NCBI GenBank assembly: GCA_024398055.1
Contig: CP073749.1
Span: 3,906,594-3,970,593 of the forward strand
Source of the DNA: a bacterium SCSIO 12741
GTDB taxonomy: Bacteria; Bacteroidota; Bacteroidia; Flavobacteriales_G; Salibacteraceae
DNA length: 64,000 nucleotides
Reading direction: 5' to 3'
Below, piece by piece: positions 9,704 to 17,736 of this stretch. A program made the position numbers and the translations under genes. Below the pieces are notes generated by a model, which ran no database searches, was not told where the DNA came from, and was given only the letters and a program-made list of their open reading frames with translations. Position 1 is the stretch's first letter. Every line of letters starts with the position of its first letter.

Positions 9704-10216
9704 ATGAGCAAACGGGAGTTAAACAAGTACCTCGATACCCTAAGTCACGAACAGATGAAGGAGCAGGTGCTGGATTTGTATGGTCGTTTTAAGGAGGTAA
9801 AGGAATTCTACAATTTTGTATTCAATCCCAAGGAAGACAAGCTGTTAGAAGATGCTCGATTTAAAATATCGAAAGAATACTTTCCGATTTCATCCCGCCG
9901 GCCTAAAGCTCGTAGGTCGGTTGCTCAAAAATTGATCAAGCACTTTATCCGATTGGGGGTAGATCCTTTGGTTGTGGGTGACCTAATGTTGTATAATCTT
10001 GAAATTGCTCAATCCTATTCCGCCACTCGCTTCATTCGGCAGGACTCTTTTTTTACCAGCATGCTACGATCATTTGACGAAGCCTTATCCTATTTATTAG
10101 AACATGGGCTACGGGATGAATTTGAAGATCGCATTCAAGATATCGTTAAGCAGAGCTTTGAGCAGAATTGGTTTAACCGTGGAGCCTTTGAACAATTGGC
10201 TGGAAAATCAGAATAA
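9704..10216 (+). CDS. DUF6155 family protein
   Basis: 170 residues, no signal peptide, helical and highly charged. The N-terminus (MSKREL, then a KEVKEFYNFVFNPKED stretch) and the RRPKARRSVAQKLIKHF stretch match what I remember of the DUF6155 family in Bacteroidota, whose function is unknown. A Lys/Arg-rich segment near residues 66-85 could contact nucleic acid, but this is speculation. It stands alone between the VWA gene and a convergent small lipoprotein gene. Confidence 0.72.
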   Translation: MSKRELNKYLDTLSHEQMKEQVLDLYGRFKEVKEFYNFVFNPKEDKLLEDARFKISKEYFPISSRRPKARRSVAQKLIKHFIRLGVDPLVVGDLMLYNLEIAQSYSATRFIRQDSFFTSMLRSFDEALSYLLEHGLRDEFEDRIQDIVKQSFEQNWFNRGAFEQLAGKSE

Positions 10217-10353
10217 ATGTGCCCCTGGCTACTCAAGGTAGTTCAAAGGCACATTTTATCAAATAGGACACAGTCAGGTTAACTGAATGCAGTTTCAAAG
10301 GTAGATTCGGTTATTAGACTCTACCATAGGACATTTGCCTTATTTTTTGAGAA

Positions 10354-10791
10354 TTAGTTGAGAATTACTGCCTGGCACGTTTTCGGTAAAACAGTAAAAG
10401 ATTGCGGGCCTATGGTACCTATGGTATCCCATTGATCATCCAAATCGTTGTACTGTAGCTTCCAGGCGGTGACTTGATAGGTACCTTCCAAATTGTCGGT
10501 GAAGTAGCCCACCGAACAGCCCTCTGGATCGCAAGCCACAGATTGATCCGTGTAGCAATGGTTGATCAGGTAACCTAATCCGCGACCATCCACTTTGAGG
10601 TACAATTTGTGGTTGTCGTCTAAGGATTGAGTGGTAACAATATGAACATCGCCATGGTACACGCAACTTCCATCATCTTTTTTCGCCTTTAAATCCCAAT
10701 TGGCTGCATCAGGATCTGTGCAACCTTTCTGTTGGCTACAGGAACCGCAAATTAGAGCGGCTAAGATGATAATCAGCAGTTTGAAAGACAT
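10354..10791 (-). CDS. Small lipoprotein with GCTDPxAxN/DDGSC motif
   Basis: 145 residues. Lipoprotein signal with lipobox ending at Cys18. Directly after it comes the short Cys-containing motif GCTDPDAANW...KKDDGSCVY (about 23-43), a module common in surface proteins of Bacteroidota and thought to bind calcium. The remaining ~100 residues look like one beta-sandwich with a possible Cys pair (CYTDQSVACDPEGC). I do not know a function. The 137 bases between it and the DUF6155 gene hold no clear terminator. Confidence 0.72.
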   Translation of the reverse strand: MSFKLLIIILAALICGSCSQQKGCTDPDAANWDLKAKKDDGSCVYHGDVHIVTTQSLDDNHKLYLKVDGRGLGYLINHCYTDQSVACDPEGCSVGYFTDNLEGTYQVTAWKLQYNDLDDQWDTIGTIGPQSFTVLPKTCQAVILN

Positions 10792-11038
10792 GTTCCCGAA
10801 TTCGATTTCTCAAGGTAACAATTAATTAACATTAAATCAAACTTTAGTTAATGGTATTCTTGGCCTTGTCGGCAGGAAAACATGCGGATACATCGCCCCA
10901 AAAAATACCCGAAAATTGACCTAAGATGTGTCTTTGCTCAGTATCTTTATACCCACAATTTTAAGAGGGAACACCGGGCCGGGAGGCTAACTCAAAAAAA
11001 GTATGTTTTAGTGGCCCACGGCTGGTTGACCCAGCATC

Positions 11039-12345
11039 ATGAAAGCACTCAACATTCCCGCACTGGACCTACCCAGAGTGGTCATTCTGGGGGAGGGTTT
11101 GCCGGGTTGAAGCTGGCGCGTAAATTGAACGACAGCTTAGTCCAAACCGTCCTGATTGACGAAAACAATTACCACACTTTTCAGCCCCTGATGTATCAGG
11201 TAGCAACCGCTGGTCTCGAACCGGATTCTATTGCCTATCCGCTGCGAAAGACGCTGAAAAACAAAAAAAGAACCCACATCCGAATGGCTACCGTTCAGGA
11301 AATTAGAACGGACGAAAAGCGAGTGGTAACGAACATTGGCGAATTGGAATACGATTACCTGGTGATTGCCACCGGGGCCAAAACCAATTTTTTTGGGAAC
11401 AAAAACCTGGAGAAATTTGCCATGCCCATGAAGAGCCTGACCGAGTCATTGGACTTGCGAAGTCTTATCTTACAAAACTTTGAAGCAGCTCTCAACGAAA
11501 AAGATATTCAAAGGCAGGATAGCCTGATGAATTTTGTGATCGTTGGGGGAGGGCCCACAGGGGTAGAACTGGCAGGTGCGCTCTCCGAACTTCGAAAGCA
11601 TGTGCTGCCACGGGATTATCCCGATCTGGATATCCGCCGTATGCAAATTCACCTTATCGAGGCAGGGCCAAGATTGTTGGCGGCGATGTCTCCTGAGGCT
11701 TCTGCCAATGCACTTAAGTACCTAAGAGGTATGGAGGTGAATGTTTGGACCGAGACCTTGGTAAAGGATTACGACGGGCAAACCATTTATACAGCGGAGC
11801 AGAACATTAATTCCGCATTGCTTATTTGGGCAGCCGGCGTTATGGGAAATATTCCCGAAGGAATTCCGGAAAGCAACATCGAACGAGGCCGAATAGTGGT
11901 TAATGAATACAATGAAGTTCAAGGACTTGAAGGCGTATTGGCCATAGGGGATGTGAGCGTACTCAAAACCGATGAATTTCCTCAAGGTTTACCTATGTTG
12001 GCTTCTGTAGCCCAGCAACAGGGTCAATATTTGGCAGGCTCATTACAGGATAAATTGCGGAATAAAGAACCGAAGCCCTTCCGATATGTGGATAAGGGGA
12101 CCATGGCTACCGTCGGAAGAAACAAAGCTGTAGTGAAGGTTGGTAACTGGCAATTCGGAGGATTTTTCGCCTGGCTCACCTGGTTGTTTGTTCACCTTAT
12201 GCTTCTGGTTGATTTTAGAAGCCGTTTGGTGGTTTTGATCAATTGGATTTGGAGCTATGTGAATTTTGATCGGGGAACTCGGCTAATTGTTCGTCCCTTT
12301 AAAAAGAAAAAGGCTCCTGAGAAAGAATTATTTCCAAATAATTGA
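11039..12345 (+). CDS. ndh: Type II NADH dehydrogenase (NDH-2), frameshifted near the 5' end
   Basis: From 11092 to the stop the frame encodes a standard FAD/NAD(P)-dependent oxidoreductase of the NDH-2 family: FAD-binding GGGFAGLKLA, second Rossmann motif IVGGGPTGVELAGALSEL, ATGA motifs, DVSVLKT and a hydrophobic C-terminus typical of membrane-attached NDH-2 feeding quinone. The natural start appears to be ATG 11039, whose frame reads MKALNIPALDLPRVVILG and then runs into a stop at 11108-11110. One extra G in the G run at 11089-11093 would join the two frames and restore ILGGGFAG. The in-frame upstream alternative beginning at 10882 gives a Lys/His-rich leader unlike the family, so I reject it. 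This is either a real frameshift or a consensus error. Family certain, integrity uncertain. Confidence 0.85.
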
Positions 12346-12445
12346 GCCGTTAACACGAAATAATCCATCCATTACCAAAGATTAATCATTTCTTTAGAAA
12401 CGCGTTGAATAAAAAAAGGTAGTTTCGTAGCCTATTACAATTATT

Positions 12446-12640
12446 ATGAAAACTGGAACAGTTAAATTTTTCAATGAGACCAAGGGATTTGGTTTTATTG
12501 TGGAGGATGATACCAAAGTAGAATACTTTGTGCATACCACTGGATTAATCGACCAAATCCGCGACAAAGATAAGGTTGAGTTCGAACTCAAAGAAGGTAG
12601 AAAAGGCCCTAATGCCGTGAATGTCAGAGTAATCGACTAA
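12446..12640 (+). CDS. Cold shock domain protein (CspA family)
   Basis: 64 residues, one cold shock domain. It shows TGTVKFFNETKGFGFI (RNP1-type), an EYFVHTTGL stretch (RNP2-type) and a final NAVNVRVI strand. These small OB-fold proteins bind single-stranded RNA/DNA and act as RNA chaperones. A strong intrinsic terminator follows directly. The 100-base leader is AT-rich. Confidence 0.95.
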   Translation: MKTGTVKFFNETKGFGFIVEDDTKVEYFVHTTGLIDQIRDKDKVEFELKEGRKGPNAVNVRVID

Positions 12641-12669
12641 TCGGATTATTATACTTTATTTTTTTTGAG

Positions 12670-12703
12670 AAAGGCCGTTCCCTCAGGGAATGGCCTTTTT
12701 TTA
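12670..12703 (+). terminator. Intrinsic terminator after cold shock gene
   Basis: A near-perfect hairpin (AAGGCC, one mismatch, TTCCC; loop TCA; GGGAA, one mismatch, GGCCTT) is followed by a T run. It ends where the convergent DUF2834 gene stops and may work weakly in the other direction too. Confidence 0.85.
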
Positions 12704-13030
12704 TTTCCCTTCCTGATGCCTTTCTCTCAGGTATAAGAACAAAGGAAGACCACCGGCTAAACCTAAAAGCATCGTTGCAATCCAAACTCCGTAAAGTCCT
12801 TTCATGGCCGTTTTTTTAGCTTCGGCATAGCTCCAAGTAAAAAAAACAAGCACCGCAAAGAGCAGATCGATCATAAAAATGGTGGAAATACGATTGGCAA
12901 ACATACCCGACATCGTTGCCAGAGGTTGCGTGTACAATAGAATATTACCAGTTTCAAATGTTTCTTGTGCTACCCAAATGTTGGGCAGAACGAAGCCTAT
13001 GAGGGCTAAGGTGAGATAGGTGTTTTTCAT
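12701..13030 (-). CDS. DUF2834 family membrane protein
   Basis: About 109 residues from the ATG at 13030; an earlier ATG at 13069 would add 13 residues that lack the family pattern, so I prefer the internal start where a hydrophobic helix begins at once. Three membrane segments are visible, with the small-membrane-protein pattern of DUF2834 (FVLPN start, FMIDLLF middle, GLAGGLPLFLYLRE end). Function unknown. It lies downstream of a Crp-like regulator on the same strand and is probably co-transcribed with it. Confidence 0.78.
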   Translation of the reverse strand: MKNTYLTLALIGFVLPNIWVAQETFETGNILLYTQPLATMSGMFANRISTIFMIDLLFAVLVFFTWSYAEAKKTAMKGLYGVWIATMLLGLAGGLPLFLYLRERHQEGK

Positions 13031-13087
13031 GGAATCAAGTTTGAAGCAAAGCTCGGTGGAGTAGTGCAATGCGTTTCTTGATCCAGG

Positions 13088-13666
13088 TTAAGATTTTTGG
13101 TAGTAACGTTTTTTTATCCGGCTTAGAGATTCAGGTTGCATGCCTAAATAAGATGCGATATAGTGCTGGGGAATTCGGGTAAAAACTTCTGGGTTCTTTT
13201 CCAGTAACGACGCAAACCGTTCCTCCGGAGTCAAGGTTAATAACATTTGAACCATATCCTGGTGGCTAATAAGTTCTTCTTCCATCGCCATTCGTGCCAG
13301 GGCTTCGAAGCGTGGAGAGCCTTGAAGTAATGCCATCGAAGCTTCCAACGTAATTTCAATCACCTCGCCATCTTCCATGGCTTGCAGGTTCATTTGAGAC
13401 GGTTCTTGCCTCACAAAGCTGGCATAAGCGCTGATAAATTGATTCTCCGGATAAAACCAAGCCGTACGTTCCTCGCTTCCCAGGGTATAATACAATCGAA
13501 TAAATCCAGACTGATTGAAAAAGAAGGATTTTGAAATCTCGCCTTCCTGAAGCAAGAGTTCACCTTTTTGGACTGGGCGAGCGGGAAGGTACTTTTCAAC
13601 GAGCTCCCAATCCGACGATGTTAATTCAATGCGCTGAGCGAGGTAATTTCGGAATCCCATGGACAT
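13088..13666 (-). CDS. Crp/Fnr family transcriptional regulator
   Basis: 192 residues. Residues about 15-125 are a cyclic-nucleotide-binding-type beta barrel (PVQKGELLLQEGEI, SFFFNQSGFIRLYY), and the C-terminus is a short helix-turn-helix (IPQHYIASYLGMQPESLSRI). It lacks the Arg-Ala phosphate-binding pattern of classical CRP, as is common in Bacteroidota members, so its ligand is unknown. The neighbouring DUF2834 gene is the likely partner or target. An ATG two codons downstream is an equally plausible start. Confidence 0.9.
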   Translation of the reverse strand: MSMGFRNYLAQRIELTSSDWELVEKYLPARPVQKGELLLQEGEISKSFFFNQSGFIRLYYTLGSEERTAWFYPENQFISAYASFVRQEPSQMNLQAMEDGEVIEITLEASMALLQGSPRFEALARMAMEEELISHQDMVQMLLTLTPEERFASLLEKNPEVFTRIPQHYIASYLGMQPESLSRIKKRYYQKS

Positions 13667-13719
13667 AGCTCAAAAATAAGTCATTGCTTAACGACAAGAG
13701 TATAGTACTAACTCAGGTC

Positions 13720-13757
13720 CTAATTCAGGTGCGCGCTTAAACGCGTACCTGAGTTAG
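13720..13757. repeat. Palindromic REP-like repeat, copy 1
   Basis: Imperfect palindrome: half-site CTAATTCAGGTGCGCG, a short AT centre, then CGCGTACCTGAGTTAG. A second copy of the left half-site lies directly before it (13708-13718). Same family as copies at 14986, 15069, 58602 and 58781. It sits between the Crp-like gene and a divergent-region membrane protein gene. Confidence 0.8.
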
Positions 13758-13771
13758 TTTAGGATTTAGTT

Positions 13772-14461
13772 TTAGCGACTCTTTTCTTCCAGCATTCGCT
13801 CAAAAACGCCATCAGCGTTCGAATCCTCTAACTTCAGCACCTCGCCATCTTGTAAGATCATTTCTAGGTAATCGATATAGGTATCACCATTTCTGTCTTC
13901 CGAAATTCCAATATAGTTGCCATTCACATCAAAGCTTCGAATGTTCTCGTAATAGCCGTCGCCATTGTCATCTATGCAGCGTTCAATAATCACATTGTCC
14001 TGATAGGTTTCCATACGTTCAAAAACCAAATCCCAGTCTTTGTCAAAGTAGCTCCATACCAGTTTACCATTCGATTTCTCGAAATAGTTCAAGCGTGTGG
14101 CCGAGTTGTTCCACTTAATGTCAAAGTTTTTATCGGCCAGCGTGTCCTGCAATTCATGGCGGTATTTAAAACATAATAGGCTGATAAATACGGCATATAT
14201 ACCAAGACCAATTTTGAGGTAATCCAGTTTCTTACGGGGAACTTCAGGAATTCGTTCAGAATCTTCTTCTTCGAGGCGTTGTATCAGAGGAATGCATTCA
14301 TCGGAGTATTCATCACTTATCTTAAAGATGCCATAGGGTTGCCGTTCCGATGGAATCATTCTTTGTTGGTTTAGGATTTGCTCTTCAAAGGGAATGTTGA
14401 GTTTTCGAAATTCGTCAATGATCCGATTATGGTGGTATGGGTGGTGAGAATAGATTTCCAT
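13772..14461 (-). CDS. Membrane protein with Asp-rich (EF-hand-like) loops, function unknown
   Basis: 229 residues. The N-terminal ~70 residues look like a small soluble domain (YSHHPYHHNRIIDEFRKLNIPFEEQIL) resembling the signal-transducing DUF2007-type modules, which I offer only as a suggestion. One membrane helix follows (about 98-115). The C-terminal half carries three Asp-rich loops, DDNGDGYYE, DRNGDTYID and DSNADGVFE, that resemble calcium-binding EF-hand or dockerin loops. A REP-like palindrome lies directly downstream. Confidence 0.62.
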   Translation of the reverse strand: MEIYSHHPYHHNRIIDEFRKLNIPFEEQILNQQRMIPSERQPYGIFKISDEYSDECIPLIQRLEEEDSERIPEVPRKKLDYLKIGLGIYAVFISLLCFKYRHELQDTLADKNFDIKWNNSATRLNYFEKSNGKLVWSYFDKDWDLVFERMETYQDNVIIERCIDDNGDGYYENIRSFDVNGNYIGISEDRNGDTYIDYLEMILQDGEVLKLEDSNADGVFERMLEEKSR

Positions 14462-14647
14462 TAGACCAATTTAAGATTTGTTCCTAGGTCTAATTCCATT
14501 GTCCGAAAAATTATTGCCGGTGCCGCAATTAACGGTAGGGGAGAACTCTGAAAATTTTTTTTCAAAAAAGTCATATAAGCAACCATTTCGCACTCAATTG
14601 GTTATAAAATGGCGGTTTCTGCGAATCAAATTTATTTTGAAAAACGC

Positions 14648-14677
14648 TTGTTGAATTTAAAAATTGGTCTACTTTTG
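14648..14677 (+). promoter_or_regulatory. Predicted Bacteroidota sigma-A promoter for tRNA-Asp
   Basis: TTG at 14648-14650 and TACTTTTG at 14670-14677, separated by 19 bases, fit the TTG / TAnnTTTG promoter of Bacteroidota. The expected transcript would start near 14684, about 140 bases before the tRNA. Confidence 0.55.
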
Positions 14678-14735
14678 CTGCCCGTTACAACAACGGATAG
14701 TTCTAAGACAAACAGCGGAAACGCTAAATGATATC

Positions 14736-14751
14736 GAATCTTTCGAGATTC
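14736..14751 (+). other. Small perfect hairpin in tRNA-Asp leader
   Basis: GAATCT-TTCG-AGATTC: a 6-bp stem closed by a TTCG loop inside the predicted tRNA precursor. Possibly a processing or folding element. Confidence 0.4.
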
Positions 14752-14796
14752 ACTTTAAAAACGAACAGCTTGTTGATTTTTCTTCAAGTGGTTCAT

Positions 14797-14821
14797 TTTA
14801 AAAACGCACTGCGTTTTTAAA
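14797..14821 (+). other. AT-rich palindrome directly upstream of tRNA-Asp
   Basis: Perfect 12-base inverted repeat (TTTAAAAACGCA and its complement around one C) ending one base before the tRNA acceptor stem. A related stretch (CTTTAAAAACG) occurs about 45 bases earlier. Function unknown; a 5' processing structure is plausible. Confidence 0.45.
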
Positions 14822-14822
14822 G

Positions 14823-14896
14823 GGTCCGGTAGTTCAGTTGGTTAGAATACATGCCTGTCACGCATGGGGTCGCGGGTTCGAGTCCCGTCCGGACCG
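14823..14896 (+). tRNA. tRNA-Asp (anticodon GTC)
   Basis: Complete cloverleaf: acceptor GGTCCGG pairs with CCGGACC (14889-14895), discriminator G at 14896, anticodon stem with loop CTGTCAC giving GTC at 14857-14859, and a GGGTTCGAGTCCC T-arm. The CCA end is not encoded. A strong terminator follows within 15 bases, so this is a monocistronic tRNA unit. Confidence 0.97.
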
Positions 14897-14908
14897 CTGA
14901 GAAACAGA

Positions 14909-14941
14909 AGCCTCTTCACGAAAGTGAAGGGGCTTTTTTTA
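14909..14941 (+). terminator. Intrinsic terminator after tRNA-Asp
   Basis: Eleven-base stem (AGCCTCTTCAC with GTGAAGGGGCT, one G-T pair) closed by a GAAA tetraloop and followed by eight Ts. Confidence 0.93.
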
Positions 14942-14985
14942 TGTCTAAAACTCGAGTTTACTCGAAGTTCAAGACCTAAAAAAAG

Positions 14986-15019
14986 ACTCAGGTGCGCGTT
15001 TAAACGCGTACCTGAATTC
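14986..15019. repeat. Palindromic REP-like repeat, copy 2
   Basis: ACTCAGGTGCGCG, centre TTTAAA, then CGCGTACCTGAATTC. Nearly a perfect palindrome and closest to the consensus of the five copies in the window. Confidence 0.85.
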
Positions 15020-15068
15020 ATCTTTTTTCGAAACTCAAGTTCACCCAAAGTTCAAGACATTAAAAAAG

Positions 15069-15115
15069 ACTCAAGTGCGCGTCCCGATACCTATCGGGAT
15101 CGCGTACCTGAATTC
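15069..15115. repeat. Palindromic REP-like repeat, copy 3, with a nested hairpin in the centre
   Basis: Same arms as copy 2 (ACTCAAGTGCGCG / CGCGTACCTGAATTC), but the TTTAAA centre is replaced by a second inverted repeat TCCCGATA-CC-TATCGGGA. The structure is therefore a hairpin on top of a hairpin. Confidence 0.82.
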
Positions 15116-15208
15116 CATCGTAATGGCACACCTGAGATTTCCATTTTCATAATCCAATCAACTGACTATTTTTGAGCTTCCAAAAATTGTCGTCTAACTG
15201 ACATTTCT

Positions 15209-16555
15209 ATGAAAACTAAAACGAACCTACTGATCGCCTTGACCCTTGTGATGACGGCTTGGGGTTGTCGTAAAGAGGTGGTTACCACAAATTTGGACGA
15301 ATCATTAAGCGATATCCTTGCCGAGGCGGCTTCCGGAAAAGGATTGTCCTATTTTAAACTTCCTGCATCGGATCATTTCCAATCCATACCTCAGGATCCC
15401 AAAAATCCATTAACCAAGGAAAAGGTTTTACTGGGTAAACTTTTGTTTCACGAAACGGCCTTAGCGGTGAACCCGAGAATTGAGGGAGGAAGTAATACCT
15501 ACTCCTGTGCCAGTTGCCATCATGCCGGTGGTGGATTTCAGGCCAACGTACAGCAAGGTATTGGTGAAGGAGGAATTGGTTACGGCAATACGGGGGAAGA
15601 AAGACATGCTAACCCTCTTTATGTTTCAGATTCTCTCGACCTACAACCGCTAAGAACTCCCAGTGCCATGAATGGAGCATGGCAGGAATTGATGCTATGG
15701 AATGGGCAATTTGGAGCAACGGGTGCCAATGCATCTACCCAAAGTCAATGGACACCGGGAACACCCAAAGAGACCAATACCCTTGGTTACCAAGGATTAG
15801 AAATTCAGGCGATAGCTGGATTAAAAGTGCACCGAATGGATGTGGATACGCAGCTACTATTCAAGTATGGTTATCAAGAATTGTTTGATATGGCTTTTCC
15901 GGATATCCCTGCTTCTAAACGGTATACCCGAGAAATGGCTGGATTATCTATCGCGGCCTATGAACGCACGATTATTTCCAACCAAGCTCCGTTTCAAAAA
16001 TGGCTCGATGGAGATCACGATGCGATGACGGAGGATGAAAAGTTAGGGGCGGTTCTGTTTTTCGGAAAAGCAAATTGTGTGAACTGTCATACAGGTCCAG
16101 CCTTGAGCAGTATGGAATTTCACGCCTTAGGAATGAATGACATGCTGGCCGGTCAACCGGTGATAAAGGATGCAGCAGAGGCAGAAAATGCGAACAAGGG
16201 TAGAGGAGGGTTTACCGGAAACGCCTCGGAAAACTACCAGTTCAAGGTTCCTCAATTATACAATCTGTCTAATTCCGCTTTTTACGGTCATGGAGGAACA
16301 TTCACAAGCTTAAAGGATGTAGTGATTTATAAAAATACCGCGGTAGCCGAGAACTCCAAGGTTCCAACATCCCAACTTTCCAGTGAATTCAACCCCTTGG
16401 AACTAAGTTCCGAAGAAGTCGATCAGCTTACGTCGTTTATGATGTATGCCCTAAATGACCCGAACCTGAACAGGTATGAGCCAGATCATGTAATGTCTGG
16501 TCAATGTGTACCCAACAACGACGTAGTCTCGCAGATTAGCCGTGGATGCAAGTGA
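15209..16555 (+). CDS. Di-heme cytochrome c peroxidase (CcpA/MauG family) lipoprotein
   Basis: 448 residues. N-terminal lipoprotein signal with Cys20 after AWG. Two c-type heme sites: CASCH (100-104) and CVNCH (290-294), the arrangement of bacterial di-heme peroxidases, with ...RTPSAMN and ...KVPQLYNL motifs that flank the active site in this family. These enzymes reduce H2O2 to water with electrons from small cytochromes in the periplasm; MauG relatives modify proteins instead. Length is near the usual 330-450. No partner gene adjacent. The start is preceded by the REP-containing region. Confidence 0.92.
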   Translation: MKTKTNLLIALTLVMTAWGCRKEVVTTNLDESLSDILAEAASGKGLSYFKLPASDHFQSIPQDPKNPLTKEKVLLGKLLFHETALAVNPRIEGGSNTYSCASCHHAGGGFQANVQQGIGEGGIGYGNTGEERHANPLYVSDSLDLQPLRTPSAMNGAWQELMLWNGQFGATGANASTQSQWTPGTPKETNTLGYQGLEIQAIAGLKVHRMDVDTQLLFKYGYQELFDMAFPDIPASKRYTREMAGLSIAAYERTIISNQAPFQKWLDGDHDAMTEDEKLGAVLFFGKANCVNCHTGPALSSMEFHALGMNDMLAGQPVIKDAAEAENANKGRGGFTGNASENYQFKVPQLYNLSNSAFYGHGGTFTSLKDVVIYKNTAVAENSKVPTSQLSSEFNPLELSSEEVDQLTSFMMYALNDPNLNRYEPDHVMSGQCVPNNDVVSQISRGCK

Positions 16556-16710
16556 TTTTCAGGGCGAGGTTGAGAGTCGAGAATCGATTGCCATTAGAAG
16601 ATGATGAGGGTTGTTTCATAAACAACTTCTGGAGTTGAAAATTGATCATTGCCCCTAAAAATTTAAAATTCCCCCAATTCCCTATCTTGTTGGTTCTAAG
16701 TTATAGTACC

Positions 16711-17736
16711 ATGGTTCATTCGCGAATTCTGTTTTTTCTTTCCTTTTTGCTTCAGGCTGGTTTTCTTCAAGCCCAGCATACTTTTTCCATCGTTGCCGTC
16801 GATTCGGTAACCCGTGAAATTGGTAGCGCCGGTGCCACTTGTGGTGATAGCATAATTTGGCCGGGAACTAAAGGAGCCTTGGTCATTAGTGATGTTATTC
16901 CCGGCGTTGGAGCCATTCATACCCAAGCCTTATACATACCTTCCAATCAGGCGAATGCCCGAAATCGAATGAACCTCGGAGATTCTCCCCAAGAAATTAT
17001 TGATTGGTTAGGGCAAAACGACGCCGGGGGAGACTCCTCCGTGAGGCAATACGGAATTGTAGATTACAATGCCGGAAGCCCACGTTCTGCGGCATTTACC
17101 GGAGCTGGATGTATGGATTATAAGAACCACATTACCGGGCCGGGTTATTCCATTCAAGGAAACATTTTGTTGGACCAATCGGTGCTGGACTCGATGGAAG
17201 CTCGCTTCCTTCGAAGCGATGGTTGCTTGGCTGAGAAGCTGATGGCAGCCATGCAAGGCGCCAAGGTAATTGGGGCAGATACGCGCTGTGCCCCAGAAGG
17301 AACAAGTTCTCTTTCCGCCTTTTTACGAATGGCCAAGCCCAATGATGCAGCCAACAATTTGTTTATAGATATCAACGTGGCTGGAACACCGGATAGCGTG
17401 GAACCGATTGATGTGCTTCAATCCAAATTTGACGCCTGGAAGCAGGCCAATGGATTCTACTGTTTTCCCATTATTGGCGGGCAAGAAGAATGGGAGGCGG
17501 CCTCTGGATTTTCACTTTACCCCAATCCAGCTGAAGATCACTTAAACTTATCTTATCCTCCGGGTTTTTATCATTTTTCGGTACTCGATTATCAGGGCAG
17601 GATTGTTTTTCAGCAGGCATTCGGAGAGTTGCAAGTGGAATACGATTGGCAATTGCATGATTTGCCACCAGGCATTTATCAAATACGGTTAATGGATTCA
17701 AAGGGACAATGGCTGCATCAGAGCTTTGTGCACTAA
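16711..17736 (+). CDS. Secreted DUF1028 (Ntn-hydrolase-like) protein with T9SS sorting domain
   Basis: About 341 residues from ATG 16711, chosen because it gives a proper signal peptide (ends FLQAQ); an upstream ATG at 16642 would bury it. Residues about 23-240 are a DUF1028 domain: HTFSIVAVDSVTREIGSAGAT start, GVGAIHTQA and a GAGCMDYK segment. DUF1028 proteins are placed in the Ntn-hydrolase superfamily but their substrates are unclear. The last ~75 residues form a T9SS sorting domain starting FSLYPNPAEDHL. The stop overlaps the convergent neighbour's stop by 4 bases. Confidence 0.88.
   Translation: MVHSRILFFLSFLLQAGFLQAQHTFSIVAVDSVTREIGSAGATCGDSIIWPGTKGALVISDVIPGVGAIHTQALYIPSNQANARNRMNLGDSPQEIIDWLGQNDAGGDSSVRQYGIVDYNAGSPRSAAFTGAGCMDYKNHITGPGYSIQGNILLDQSVLDSMEARFLRSDGCLAEKLMAAMQGAKVIGADTRCAPEGTSSLSAFLRMAKPNDAANNLFIDINVAGTPDSVEPIDVLQSKFDAWKQANGFYCFPIIGGQEEWEAASGFSLYPNPAEDHLNLSYPPGFYHFSVLDYQGRIVFQQAFGELQVEYDWQLHDLPPGIYQIRLMDSKGQWLHQSFVH

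Larger units (their letters stand above)
14948..15120. repeat. Tandem duplication (period 83 bases) containing the REP-like palindrome
   Basis: Two diverged copies in the 310-base gap downstream of tRNA-Asp. Copy A starts AAACTCGAGTTTACTCGAAG at 14948 and copy B starts AAACTCAAGTTCACCCAAAG at 15031; both continue with AGTTCAAGAC, an A-rich run, GACTCA and then the palindrome. No gene is seen in this gap. Confidence 0.75.

Noticed and set aside
10882-11088. An N-terminal extension of the NADH dehydrogenase frame from an ATG at 10882
   Set aside because: The translated stretch is Lys/Arg/His-rich with no family resemblance; the natural start at 11039 in another frame encodes the family's own N-terminus.
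14842-15048. Minus-strand frame across tRNA-Asp and its terminator
   Set aside because: It overlaps a well-defined tRNA and a repeat, so it is not a real gene.
13708-15120. REP repeats considered as a CRISPR array
   Set aside because: Copies are unevenly spaced, palindromic, share flanks only partly, and no cas genes are present.
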